Assembly: GCF_001422725.1 (NCBI RefSeq)
Contig: NZ_LMMA01000005.1
Location: 1 to 64,000, forward strand
Reading direction: 5' to 3'
Length of the DNA stretch: 64,000 nt
Source of the DNA: Flavobacterium sp. Leaf82
Lineage (GTDB): Bacteria > Bacteroidota > Bacteroidia > Flavobacteriales > Flavobacteriaceae
Shown piece after piece: positions 24,799 to 33,139 of this stretch; the first letter of the stretch is position 1; every line of letters begins with the position of its first letter. Below the pieces are notes generated by a model. The model did not search any database, had not been told where the DNA came from, and saw only the letters and a program-made list of their open reading frames with translations. Made by a program: the position numbers and the translations under genes.

Positions 24799-26493
24799 AT
24801 GAAATTCTCACTACTCACCCTGTTTTTTTGCCCTTTTATTTTTGCACAAGCCCAATATCCCAAGGAAGATTTTCGTCCGCCACTGGATATTCCTATGCAG
24901 CTTTCCGGTAATTTTGGGGAACTGAGACCCAATCATTTTCATGCCGGTTTCGATTTAAAAACAAATCAAAGAGAAGGATTAAGCGTACATGCAATTGCTG
25001 ATGGATATGTTTCGAGAATAAAAATTTCAACATTTGGTAACGGTAAATGTATTTATATTACTCATGCAAACGGATATACTTCGGTTTATGGACATTTGCA
25101 GACAACTGTAGGCGAAATTCAGGATTATGTAACTAAAACGCATTATAAAGAGCAGTCGTATGAAATTGAAATGTTTCCAAAACCTTTTGAAATTTCGGTT
25201 ACAAAAGGACAAATAATTGCGCTTTCAGGAAATACTGGTTCGTCTGAAGGACCGCATTTGCATTTTGAAATTAGAGATACTAAAACCGAATTTGTAATAA
25301 ATCCGATATTTTTCGGATTTGATAAAGAGATAAAAGATTCTAAAAAACCAACCGTTTCCAGTGTTTATGTTTATCCGTTAGACAATGCGACGGTTAATCA
25401 ATCTAAACAGCCTTTATTGTTGAATTTAACGCTGCAAAAAGACGGAACATATTTGGCTGGAAAGGTAAAAGCAAACGGAAAAATTGGTTTCGGAATTTCT
25501 GCTGTGGATTTTGATGATGTTTCGTTTAATAAAAATGGTGTTTTTAATGTTTCAACCTTTTTTAACGGAAATCAAAATTACAACTACCAATTCAATACCT
25601 ATTCATTTGATGAAATGAGGTATATAAATGCATTCATTGATTATGCTAAATATAAAAAATCAGGTCAGCGGGTTCAGAAACTTTTTATGAAAACGCCTTT
25701 TGCTTTAAGCATTGTTAAAACAGATTCGCTTCGCGGAATTATTCCGGTCGAGCCAAATCTGGCTTCTACGTACCGAATTGAAGTTTCGGATTATTTCGGG
25801 AATTTAAATTCAATTACGGTCCCAATCGAATATGATGCAGCAACTCCAATTGTCAGTGCAGAACCTGTAGTCTCAAAATATTTTATAAAATTTAATAAAG
25901 ATTCTAATTTCGAAAAAGACAATATGTCCGTATTTTTTCCTGCGGGAACTTTTTATGAAGATTTCAATTTAAATTTTGATGTAAAAAATAATCGCATTTA
26001 TATTCATGACGATACTGTTCCGGTTCATTCTAATTTTACCATTACAATAAAAGACAGTGTTTATCCGGAATCAGTAAGAGATAAACTTTTTATTGGAAGA
26101 TTAAGTGGTAATAATGCGAGTTATAATGGTACAATAAGAAAAGGAGATGTTTTTGCCGCCAAGTCAAAAATATTAGGTCAATACGGTTTGGTTTTGGACA
26201 CAATTGCGCCAACAATAAAAATTACGAGTCCCGTTGAAGGTAAATGGATAAGCGACCAGAAGAAAATTTCATTTACGATTAATGACAGTTCTTCAGGGAT
26301 TAAATCCTACAATGGATATTTAAACGGAAAATGGGTTTTGTTTGAATATGAAAATAAAACCAGGAAAATCACTCACACTTTTGATGATTCAATTGTTGCC
26401 GAAGGAGCAAATGATTTAAAAATAGAAGTTGTTGATAATGTAGGTAATTCTGCTATCTTTGAAACTCATTTTTTTAGAAGTCAACAAAAATAA
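24799..26493 (+). CDS. M23-family metallopeptidase (LytM-like), secreted
   Basis: The start at 24799 gives signal peptide MKFSLLTLFFCPFIFAQA; the ATG at 24760 is less suitable. The 564-residue protein has an N-terminal M23 domain with the zinc motifs HFHAGFDLKT (HxxxD) and GPHLHFEIRD (HxH) at about 43-170. The long C-terminal part contains beta-sandwich repeats, the last being Ig-like (KITSPVEGKWISDQKKISFTINDSSSG). M23 enzymes cut peptidoglycan cross-bridges; all zinc ligands are present. The TonB-type receptor gene starts 11 bp downstream, so they share an operon. Confidence 0.92.
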   Translation: MKFSLLTLFFCPFIFAQAQYPKEDFRPPLDIPMQLSGNFGELRPNHFHAGFDLKTNQREGLSVHAIADGYVSRIKISTFGNGKCIYITHANGYTSVYGHLQTTVGEIQDYVTKTHYKEQSYEIEMFPKPFEISVTKGQIIALSGNTGSSEGPHLHFEIRDTKTEFVINPIFFGFDKEIKDSKKPTVSSVYVYPLDNATVNQSKQPLLLNLTLQKDGTYLAGKVKANGKIGFGISAVDFDDVSFNKNGVFNVSTFFNGNQNYNYQFNTYSFDEMRYINAFIDYAKYKKSGQRVQKLFMKTPFALSIVKTDSLRGIIPVEPNLASTYRIEVSDYFGNLNSITVPIEYDAATPIVSAEPVVSKYFIKFNKDSNFEKDNMSVFFPAGTFYEDFNLNFDVKNNRIYIHDDTVPVHSNFTITIKDSVYPESVRDKLFIGRLSGNNASYNGTIRKGDVFAAKSKILGQYGLVLDTIAPTIKITSPVEGKWISDQKKISFTINDSSSGIKSYNGYLNGKWVLFEYENKTRKITHTFDDSIVAEGANDLKIEVVDNVGNSAIFETHFFRSQQK

Positions 26494-26504
26494 AACCAAA
26501 ACAG

Positions 26505-28964
26505 TTGAATCAAAATAAGCTACTATTCGTTTTTCTTTTTTTATGCATTACTTGTGTTTCATTTGCTCAAAATGCTCATATCAAAGGTGTTATTTTAGAT
26601 GATCTAAATCATCCTGTTGCTGATGTAAACGTTACTTCTTTGGGCAATAGCGCCCGATCAGATGCTAATGGGTTTTATGAAATTGATGTTCCCTCAAAGA
26701 AAAAAACTTCTTTGATTTTTACGCATGTTTCATTAAAAATGATGAGTCTTACAGTAAGTTTAAAACCAAATGAAGTTTTTGTTTTTAATCCGGTAATGAA
26801 TAATTCTGAGGAGCAAATGGGAGAGGTTTTTGTTTCTTCCGGAAATAAAAAACGCGTTCAGGGAATCACAACTGTTGATGCTGCTACAATTAAAAAAATT
26901 CCCGGGGCAAATGCCGGAATAGAAAATATATTAAAAACGTTGCCCGGTGTAAATTCAAACAATGAACTTAGTACACAATATGCGGTTCGTGGCGGAAATT
27001 ATGACGAAAATCTTGTCTATGTAAATGAAGTCGAAGTGTATCGCCCTTTTTTAATTCGTTCCGGGCAACAAGAAGGATTAAGTTTTACGAATACAGATCT
27101 GGTTCAGAATGTAGATTTTTCGGCTGGAGGATTTCAGGCAAAATTTGGTGATAAATTATCTTCTGTATTAGATATTACGTATAGAAAACCAACAGAGTTT
27201 GGTGCTTCCTTAGAGGCTAGTTTACTGGGCGGGAGTGTTTCTGTAGATGCCGTTTCCAAAAATAAAAAATGGTCTGCAGTTACCGGAGTTCGGTATCGAA
27301 ATAATAGTCTGCTTGTAAATAGTCAGGATACACAAACGAATTATACGCCTACTTTTGCGGATATTCAGACCAATGTTAATTATGATATTTCAGATAAATG
27401 GCAAGTGAGTTTTTTAGGGAATATTTCTCAGAACAAATATTTATATCAGCCTTTAACGCGCGAAACAAAATTTGGAACTATCGATCAGCCCATGTCGCTT
27501 GCGGTTTATTATGAAGGGAAAGAACGCGATCAGTATGATACTTATTTTGGCGCCTTTAAAACCACATATAAAGCTTCGTCAAGTTTAACCTTAAAATTTA
27601 TTGGATCACTTTTTCATACAATGGAAGAGGAGCATTTTGATATTTTGGCACAATATCGTTTAGGTAATGTAGGCGAGGATCAAGCAACAGAAGTTGATTT
27701 TACAAGAGGAATTGGTTCACAGCTTAATCATGCCAGAAATGATCTGGATGCTTTAATAGCAAATGCAGAAATTAAAGGATTTAAAGAATGGAAAAATGAC
27801 AGCCAATTAGAATTTGGCTTAAAATATACCAGAGAATCTATTCGTGACAGAATTGTAGAGTGGGAGATGATCGATTCTGCGGGTTTTTCTATAAATCCTC
27901 CAATTGTTGTTTTACCGTCAAATAATCAGCCTTACCAACCATATACGGGACCTTTATTGCCGTATCAGGATGTTCGTGCCACAAATTATAACACGATTAA
28001 CAGGTTTTCCGGATATGCACAATACAATAAAAAATCAGAGTTAGGATCTAGTCAGATTTGGTATAATCTGGGAGCACGTTTCCAGATTTGGGATGTTTCC
28101 GGAGCTGCAGTTGAAGGAAAAAATCAAATTGTTTTTAGTCCGCGTGCGCAATTTGCCATAAAACCGGATTGGGATATGGATATGGTTTTCAGACTTTCAG
28201 GCGGATTATATTATCAGCCGCCTTTCTATAGAGAACTCCGTGATCTTGATGGCGTCGTGAATCCAAATGTAAAAGCGCAGGAATCTGTACATATTGTTTT
28301 GAGTAATGATTATAATTTCAAGATGTGGAATCGTCCTTTTAAATGGGTAACAGAGTTATATTATAAATCACTTTCTGATGTAAATGTATATTCGATCGAT
28401 AATGTCAGAATTCGTTACGTGGCCAATAATAATGCAACAGCTTACGCACAAGGTTTTGATTTTAGATTAAACGGAGAATTTGTACCGGGAACGGAATCAT
28501 GGATTAGTTTTGGATATCTAAAAACCGAAGAAAATTATGAGAACAAAGGATATATCGCCAGACCAACAGATCAACGTTTGAAATTTGCGATGTTGTTTCA
28601 GGATTATATGCCAAATATTCCGAGTGTGAAGTTATATCTTAATTTAGTTTACAATACAGGTTTACCAGGCGGTGCTCCGGCATATTCTGACCCGTATTTG
28701 TATCAAAGCAGATTAAATGATTATCGTCGTGCAGATGTTGGTTTTGCTAAAGTTTTTGTTGATAGCAGTACGAAAGTGCCAAAAGCAAAATGGTTAAAAA
28801 ACTTCAAGGAATTATCTGTTGGACTGGAAATTTTTAATCTTTTCAATAATCAGAATGCGATAACCAATACATGGGTTCGCGATGTTTATTCTAAAAATCA
28901 ATACGCAATTCCAAATTACATGACTTCAAGAGTTTTTAATGTAAAGCTGAATGCGAGATTGTAA
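26505..28964 (+). CDS. TonB-dependent receptor with N-terminal carboxypeptidase-regulatory-like domain, TTG start
   Basis: The protein begins at TTG 26505; the in-frame stop at 26475 and the absence of ATG leave no better start, and the TTG gives a good signal peptide (MNQNKLLFVFLFLCITCVSFAQ). Then come a CarboxypepD_reg-like domain (IKGVILDDLNHPVADVNV, about 25-110), a plug (IKKIPGANAGIENILKTLPGV to LVQNVDFSAGGFQAKFGDKLSSVLDI, about 120-220) and a 22-strand-type barrel to 819. No SusD partner is adjacent. It imports a substrate that cannot be named, and is cotranscribed with an M23 peptidase. Confidence 0.92.
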   Translation: MNQNKLLFVFLFLCITCVSFAQNAHIKGVILDDLNHPVADVNVTSLGNSARSDANGFYEIDVPSKKKTSLIFTHVSLKMMSLTVSLKPNEVFVFNPVMNNSEEQMGEVFVSSGNKKRVQGITTVDAATIKKIPGANAGIENILKTLPGVNSNNELSTQYAVRGGNYDENLVYVNEVEVYRPFLIRSGQQEGLSFTNTDLVQNVDFSAGGFQAKFGDKLSSVLDITYRKPTEFGASLEASLLGGSVSVDAVSKNKKWSAVTGVRYRNNSLLVNSQDTQTNYTPTFADIQTNVNYDISDKWQVSFLGNISQNKYLYQPLTRETKFGTIDQPMSLAVYYEGKERDQYDTYFGAFKTTYKASSSLTLKFIGSLFHTMEEEHFDILAQYRLGNVGEDQATEVDFTRGIGSQLNHARNDLDALIANAEIKGFKEWKNDSQLEFGLKYTRESIRDRIVEWEMIDSAGFSINPPIVVLPSNNQPYQPYTGPLLPYQDVRATNYNTINRFSGYAQYNKKSELGSSQIWYNLGARFQIWDVSGAAVEGKNQIVFSPRAQFAIKPDWDMDMVFRLSGGLYYQPPFYRELRDLDGVVNPNVKAQESVHIVLSNDYNFKMWNRPFKWVTELYYKSLSDVNVYSIDNVRIRYVANNNATAYAQGFDFRLNGEFVPGTESWISFGYLKTEENYENKGYIARPTDQRLKFAMLFQDYMPNIPSVKLYLNLVYNTGLPGGAPAYSDPYLYQSRLNDYRRADVGFAKVFVDSSTKVPKAKWLKNFKELSVGLEIFNLFNNQNAITNTWVRDVYSKNQYAIPNYMTSRVFNVKLNARL

Positions 28965-29064
28965 ATATTGATTTCGTTTTTTTTACAATAAGAAAAGAAT
29001 TATTTACGTTGAAAGTAAGATCGTAGTAAAATTCAATAAAACTAGATAATACAATCAAAAATAC

Positions 29065-29072
29065 TATATTTG
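29065..29072 (+). promoter_or_regulatory. -7 promoter box of the EF-hand-like lipoprotein gene
   Basis: TATATTTG, 24 bp before the ATG at 29096. Confidence 0.6.
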
Positions 29073-29095
29073 ATATCCTAATATAATTAGCATAC

Positions 29096-29818
29096 ATGAA
29101 AAAATCCTTAACATATATAGCGTTGGCAATCGTTGGTACATTAGTGAGTTGTAAAGACGAAGTTCAGAAACCTAAAGTAATTTATGATGCTGCAAACAAA
29201 ACAAGTGTTGTATCAAAAACAGATTCTACGCAGATTGAAATCGCAGATTTGCCAATTCAGATGGAAGGAACGAATTATTTAATTCATCCTGTAGGAGATT
29301 TACGTGTTTTTGAGAGAGGAACTAAATCACGTTACGGATCATCAAGTGTGAATGATGTGAGTTTTACAATTTCGAACTTAGGAGAGTATGAAATTACCGG
29401 TTATTTACAAAACCTAAAATTTCAAAAAGTAGATTCTGATTCTATTCGCCCTTTGACAGACAAACCGGCTTTGATTTTAACAGCCACTTATTTAAAGGCG
29501 GTTGCAGACAAAACTCAAAACCAAATTATGGTATATACTCTGGCAGATTCAGATACCAATAAAGACGGAAAAATTGATTCAGGAGATATTAAAACATTGT
29601 ATTTAAGTAATATTAGCGGAGAAAATTTCACAAAAATTTCTGAAGATTTTCAGGAATTAGTAGACTGGAGTTTAGTAGAATCTAAAAGCCGTTTGTATTT
29701 TAGAACAATCGAAGATACCAACCAAAACGGACAATTTGATAAAAACGACGTTTTGCATTATAACTACATAGATTTGGCTTCTAAAAAATGGGAAGTTAAG
29801 AGTTATAAACCTATTTAA
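29096..29818 (+). CDS. Lipoprotein with two EF-hand/dockerin-like motifs
   Basis: A 240-residue protein with a lipoprotein signal (MKKSLTYIALAIVGTLVSC, Cys19). Two segments, DTNKDGKIDSGDI (about 155-167) and DTNQNGQFDKNDV (about 210-222), have the DxNxDGxIxxxD spacing of EF-hand or dockerin calcium loops, set in a beta-rich context. They may bind calcium and steady a beta-propeller-like or sandwich fold. The function is unknown. It has its own promoter box and terminator, so it is monocistronic. Confidence 0.75.
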   Translation: MKKSLTYIALAIVGTLVSCKDEVQKPKVIYDAANKTSVVSKTDSTQIEIADLPIQMEGTNYLIHPVGDLRVFERGTKSRYGSSSVNDVSFTISNLGEYEITGYLQNLKFQKVDSDSIRPLTDKPALILTATYLKAVADKTQNQIMVYTLADSDTNKDGKIDSGDIKTLYLSNISGENFTKISEDFQELVDWSLVESKSRLYFRTIEDTNQNGQFDKNDVLHYNYIDLASKKWEVKSYKPI

Positions 29819-29867
29819 AGGTTCTAAGATTCTGAGGCACTAAGTTGCTACGGTTTTTAGTGTCAAA

Positions 29868-29912
29868 AGAAAAGCCCTTTAAAAAGTAATTTTTAAAGGG
29901 CTTTTCTTTTTT
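29868..29912. terminator. Strong terminator after the EF-hand-like lipoprotein
   Basis: A stem of about 18 bp around GTAA (AGAAAAGCCCTTTAAAAA and its complement) followed by T-rich sequence. It lies past a CTTAGAACC-type tract (29816-29860). Confidence 0.85.
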
Positions 29913-29980
29913 ATAAAATCACAAACGACATTGACACAGATTGGCTAAATTCTATAAGGAAATTAGTGATTTGTCAATCT

Positions 29981-30113
29981 TTGGTTAGACGTACTGCAGT
30001 GAGTCTCTGCATTAAATCTTTGTCGATTTGTATGGCGCAGGTTGTAAAATTTTATCAATTTAAATATCCGTATTGTTAATCGTAGAGACGCACCGCAGTA
30101 CGTCTACGCAAAG
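29981..30113. repeat. Long imperfect inverted repeat with AGACGTACTGCAG words
   Basis: AGACGTACTGCAGTGAGTCTC (about 29987) is complementary, with mismatches, to GAGACGCACCGCAGTACGTCT (about 30086-30106). CTTTG words flank both arms. The arms enclose about 80 bp. Elements of this kind are dispersed in flavobacterial genomes as far as I recall. The 29913-30289 gap holds this, a degenerate REP copy and a CTTAGAACC tract, and no gene. Confidence 0.65.
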
Positions 30114-30193
30114 ATATTCGATTCCAATCTGGACGTAAAGCCCGCTTTTTGTCATTTCCTACATAAACAAAAAATAACCGTCAGGTTCGATCG

Positions 30194-30226
30194 ATATTGT
30201 AAGGCAGGACTTTAGCCCAGTTTAAA
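30194..30226. repeat. Degenerate REP copy
   Basis: ATTGTAAGGCAGGACTTTAG followed by CCCAGTTTAA resembles the end of REP blocks A and B (ATTGTAGAGCTGGACTTTAG then TCCAGTTTAA), with the palindrome broken. It is an old single copy. Confidence 0.55.
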
Positions 30227-30289
30227 CGAAATCAGGAATCTCTGGCAAGAAAAAACTTAGAACCTTAGTATCTGAGCACCTTAGCACCT

Positions 30290-30991
30290 TTATATCAATA
30301 TATCGCTTTCCAGATCAGATTTTTCGATTTCAAAACCAAATCCTAAACGTTCTACTAATTCGATTACCAGTTTTTTATACCAGTTTTCAGATTTAGGATG
30401 AATGTATATCTTCTCAATTAATTGTTTAAGATCAACGTTGATTTTTAAACCGTCATTCAGTTTTAGATTACTTTTTGAAGTATCTGTAATAATACGAACT
30501 TCGCGTTCGTATTGAAAACTTTTTCGTTTAAACAAAAACGGAAAAAACAAATCATCAAACGGAATGTATTCTTTTTTATAATCGATATAATTGACTTCGC
30601 CAATATACTGATCAAAATTATTCTCTGGATTTAATGCTTTTTGCAACCTGCCAATAGTAGACTGAATCGCCAGTCCTTCGCTATTTTGTGTAAATATCTG
30701 CCACATTGCAAACGATTCATATTCGTTTATATGCCAGCTGCTTATAGCAACTTGTTCGCGATGGGTTTTGTAGTAATTTAAAAAGTCAGGATTGTCAATC
30801 GCAAGTTTTTTGATCTCTTCAAAAGTAGGTTCGCTAAATGTACCTTCATATTGATCTTCGAATTTATCAGATCGGGACATGAATAATTTTTTAGACAATA
30901 ATAAATCCAGAAATTTAGACAAGTCCAGATATTTCCAAACAACTGTATCTGGATCATCAGGAAGTTTTATGTTCGGATTGTTGAGATACAT
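30290..30991 (-). CDS. DUF2971 family protein
   Basis: A 233-residue cytoplasmic protein with the DUF2971 pattern: VVWKYLDLSKFLDLLLSKKLFMSRSDKFEDQYEG at 16-50, then SSWHINEYESFAMWQIFTQNSEGLAIQST at about 84-112 and FKRKSFQYEREVRII at about 148-162. The function of DUF2971 is not established. The family is patchily distributed and sometimes lies near mobile or defence genes; here the neighbours are housekeeping genes, although repeat elements flank it on both sides. Confidence 0.8.
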   Translation of the reverse strand: MYLNNPNIKLPDDPDTVVWKYLDLSKFLDLLLSKKLFMSRSDKFEDQYEGTFSEPTFEEIKKLAIDNPDFLNYYKTHREQVAISSWHINEYESFAMWQIFTQNSEGLAIQSTIGRLQKALNPENNFDQYIGEVNYIDYKKEYIPFDDLFFPFLFKRKSFQYEREVRIITDTSKSNLKLNDGLKINVDLKQLIEKIYIHPKSENWYKKLVIELVERLGFGFEIEKSDLESDILI

Positions 30992-31023
30992 TTCTTTGTG
31001 TTTTAAGATTTATTAAAAAAAGA

Positions 31024-31098
31024 AGCCACAGATTATAAAGATTAAATGATTTATTTCGTTAAAAAAAGAATCTGTGTTAATCTGTATAATCTGTGGCT
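31024..31098. repeat. Intergenic inverted repeat, AGCCACAGATTATA ends
   Basis: AGCCACAGATTATA (31024-31037) and TATAATCTGTGGCT (31085-31098) are perfect complements bounding 75 bp, with further partial copies inside (AATCTGTGTTAATCTG). It lies between the ABC exporter and the DUF2971 gene. No poly-T tail follows, so it is not a simple terminator. Confidence 0.8.
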
Positions 31099-31116
31099 AA
31101 AAGTATATTCTTTTAT

Positions 31117-32946
31117 CTACGATTCAAATGATTGCATAGTAACCAATTTATTGTAGGTTCCGTTTTGTGCAATCAATTCATCATGTGTGCCTTGTTCAAC
31201 GATTTTTCCTTTTTGCATTACAACTATTTTGTCAGCTTTCTGGATAGTCGAAAGTCGGTGAGCGATAACAATCGAAGTCCTGTTTTGCATCATATTTTCA
31301 AGAGCAACCTGAACAAATTTTTCGCTTTCCGTATCCAATGCTGATGTGGCTTCATCCAGAATCATAATAGGAGGATTCTTCAATACCGCACGAGCAATCG
31401 ATAAACGTTGTTTTTGACCGCCTGAAAGTTTGTTTCCGCTGTCACCAATGTTTGTATAGATTCCTAAAGGCAATTCTTTTACGAATTCAAAAGCATTTGC
31501 GATTTTCAGTGCCTCGATAATTTCATCATCTGTAGCATCCAATTTTCCTAACGCAATATTAGCTTTAATAGTATCATTAAATAAAATGCTGTCCTGAGTT
31601 ACTAATCCCATCAAACCGCGAAGCGATTGCAGGTTCATATCTTTAATGTTCACGTTATCAATAGAAATTGTTCCGTCGTTTACATCATAAAAACGAGTCA
31701 ATAAGTTGGCAATTGTACTTTTTCCGCTTCCGGATTGTCCAACCAGAGCAACAGTCTGGCCTTTTTTAATTTGAAGCGAAAAGTCTTTTAAAACCGTTTC
31801 GTCTTCGTATTTAAAGTTAATGTTTTGAACTGTAATAGTATCATCGAAAGTTGTTTTTTCGATTGCATTTTCTTTCGATGTAATGGTATTTTCCTGTTCC
31901 AGGATTTCAAGAACACGTTCAGCAGCAGCATTTCCTCTTTTTACTCCGTAAGAAGCCTTAGAGATTGCTTTTGCAGGAGTCAGAATGTTATATGCTAAGC
32001 CCATGTAGGCAATAAATGAAGGTCCGTCAAGCGTTTTTTCGATCAAAACCATCTGACCACCGTACCAAAGTAATATTGCGATTACAGTGATTCCCATAAA
32101 CTCACTTGCAGGCGAAGCTAAGTTCTGGCGATTCCCGATACTGTTTGATAATCTGAAAAAACGTTCTGTCGAATTTTGAAAAATACTGTTGAAATAATTT
32201 TCAGAATTATAACCTTTTACCACTTTCAATCCGCCAATTGTTTCTTCGATAGTTGATAAAAAACTACCTTGTTCCTGTTGTGCTTTGCTGGATTGTTTTT
32301 TTAATTGTTTTCCAATTAATGAGATAATATATCCGGAAACAGGAATAAAAATAAATACAAACAAAGTAAGTTTAGCGCTAATAATTAACATGGCGGCTAT
32401 TGTAAAAATAATAGTCAAAGGTTCTTTTACAATAAGTTCTAAAATTGCCAGAAAAGAAGTCTGAACCTCATTTACATCAGCAGAAATTCTTGAAATAACA
32501 TCTCCCTTTCTTTTTTCAGAATAAAAAGCAAGAGGCAATTCCAGTGTTTTTTTATAGAGTGCATTTCGCATGTCCCTTAAAACACCATTTCGTAAAAAAT
32601 TGATAAAAAACATAGCTAAATAATCTGCTAAGTTTTTTAATAAAAATATCGAAATGATTAATGCAACCATTATCGAAAGTACATAACCGGGATTATTAGC
32701 GTCTGTATGTGTTGTAATGTAATAACTTAGATAGTTTTCTCCGTATTCTTTTACGTGAGTAAGTCCTTCGTAAGTTGGCATAACATAATTTTTCTTCGTT
32801 TTATCAAATAAAACCTGAAGCATAGGAATCAATGCCATGAAAGAAAGTGTACTAAAAAGTGCATATAAAACATTAAAAAAGATGTTTAAAAATGCATATT
32901 TTTTATACGGATATATAAAAGGAACTATTTTTTTGAAATTACTCAT
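31117..32946 (-). CDS. ABC exporter, fused permease and ATPase (MsbA-like)
   Basis: The 609-residue protein is a half-transporter with six membrane helices (about 10-330) followed by an ATPase domain: Walker A GQSGSGKST, Q loop, signature LSGGQKQR, Walker B IMILDEAT and switch His in AHRL. A type IV exporter of the MsbA/LmrA group, which as a homodimer flips lipids (lipid A core in the case of MsbA) or exports drugs. In flavobacteria such a gene is often taken as the MsbA equivalent; that assignment is an inference here. Confidence 0.88.
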   Translation of the reverse strand: MSNFKKIVPFIYPYKKYAFLNIFFNVLYALFSTLSFMALIPMLQVLFDKTKKNYVMPTYEGLTHVKEYGENYLSYYITTHTDANNPGYVLSIMVALIISIFLLKNLADYLAMFFINFLRNGVLRDMRNALYKKTLELPLAFYSEKRKGDVISRISADVNEVQTSFLAILELIVKEPLTIIFTIAAMLIISAKLTLFVFIFIPVSGYIISLIGKQLKKQSSKAQQEQGSFLSTIEETIGGLKVVKGYNSENYFNSIFQNSTERFFRLSNSIGNRQNLASPASEFMGITVIAILLWYGGQMVLIEKTLDGPSFIAYMGLAYNILTPAKAISKASYGVKRGNAAAERVLEILEQENTITSKENAIEKTTFDDTITVQNINFKYEDETVLKDFSLQIKKGQTVALVGQSGSGKSTIANLLTRFYDVNDGTISIDNVNIKDMNLQSLRGLMGLVTQDSILFNDTIKANIALGKLDATDDEIIEALKIANAFEFVKELPLGIYTNIGDSGNKLSGGQKQRLSIARAVLKNPPIMILDEATSALDTESEKFVQVALENMMQNRTSIVIAHRLSTIQKADKIVVMQKGKIVEQGTHDELIAQNGTYNKLVTMQSFES

Positions 32947-33071
32947 TTATTTGTAGATGTTATTTTCTGCTATAGCAATGGCTCTTTCGAGTTTTTCTAG
33001 CAATAATTTTTTCAGATTACTGAATTATTGTGAATCTAAAACTCATGCGCAATAATGGTTTAGTTTTAGTC

Positions 33072-33116
33072 TTAACCTAATTGTGCACACAGTGTGTGCA
33101 CAATTGTAGAGGTTAA
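33072..33116. repeat. Perfect 27-nt palindrome inside an outer inverted repeat
   Basis: AATTGTGCACACA, a single G, and TGTGTGCACAATT run from 33079 to 33105. The outer words TTAACCT (33072-33078) and AGGTTAA (33110-33116) pair too, with four extra bases on one side. No T run follows on either strand. It lies 24 bp past the phospho-sugar mutase stop. Confidence 0.85.
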
Positions 33117-33139
33117 TATTTTCTGTCACTCATTATTTA

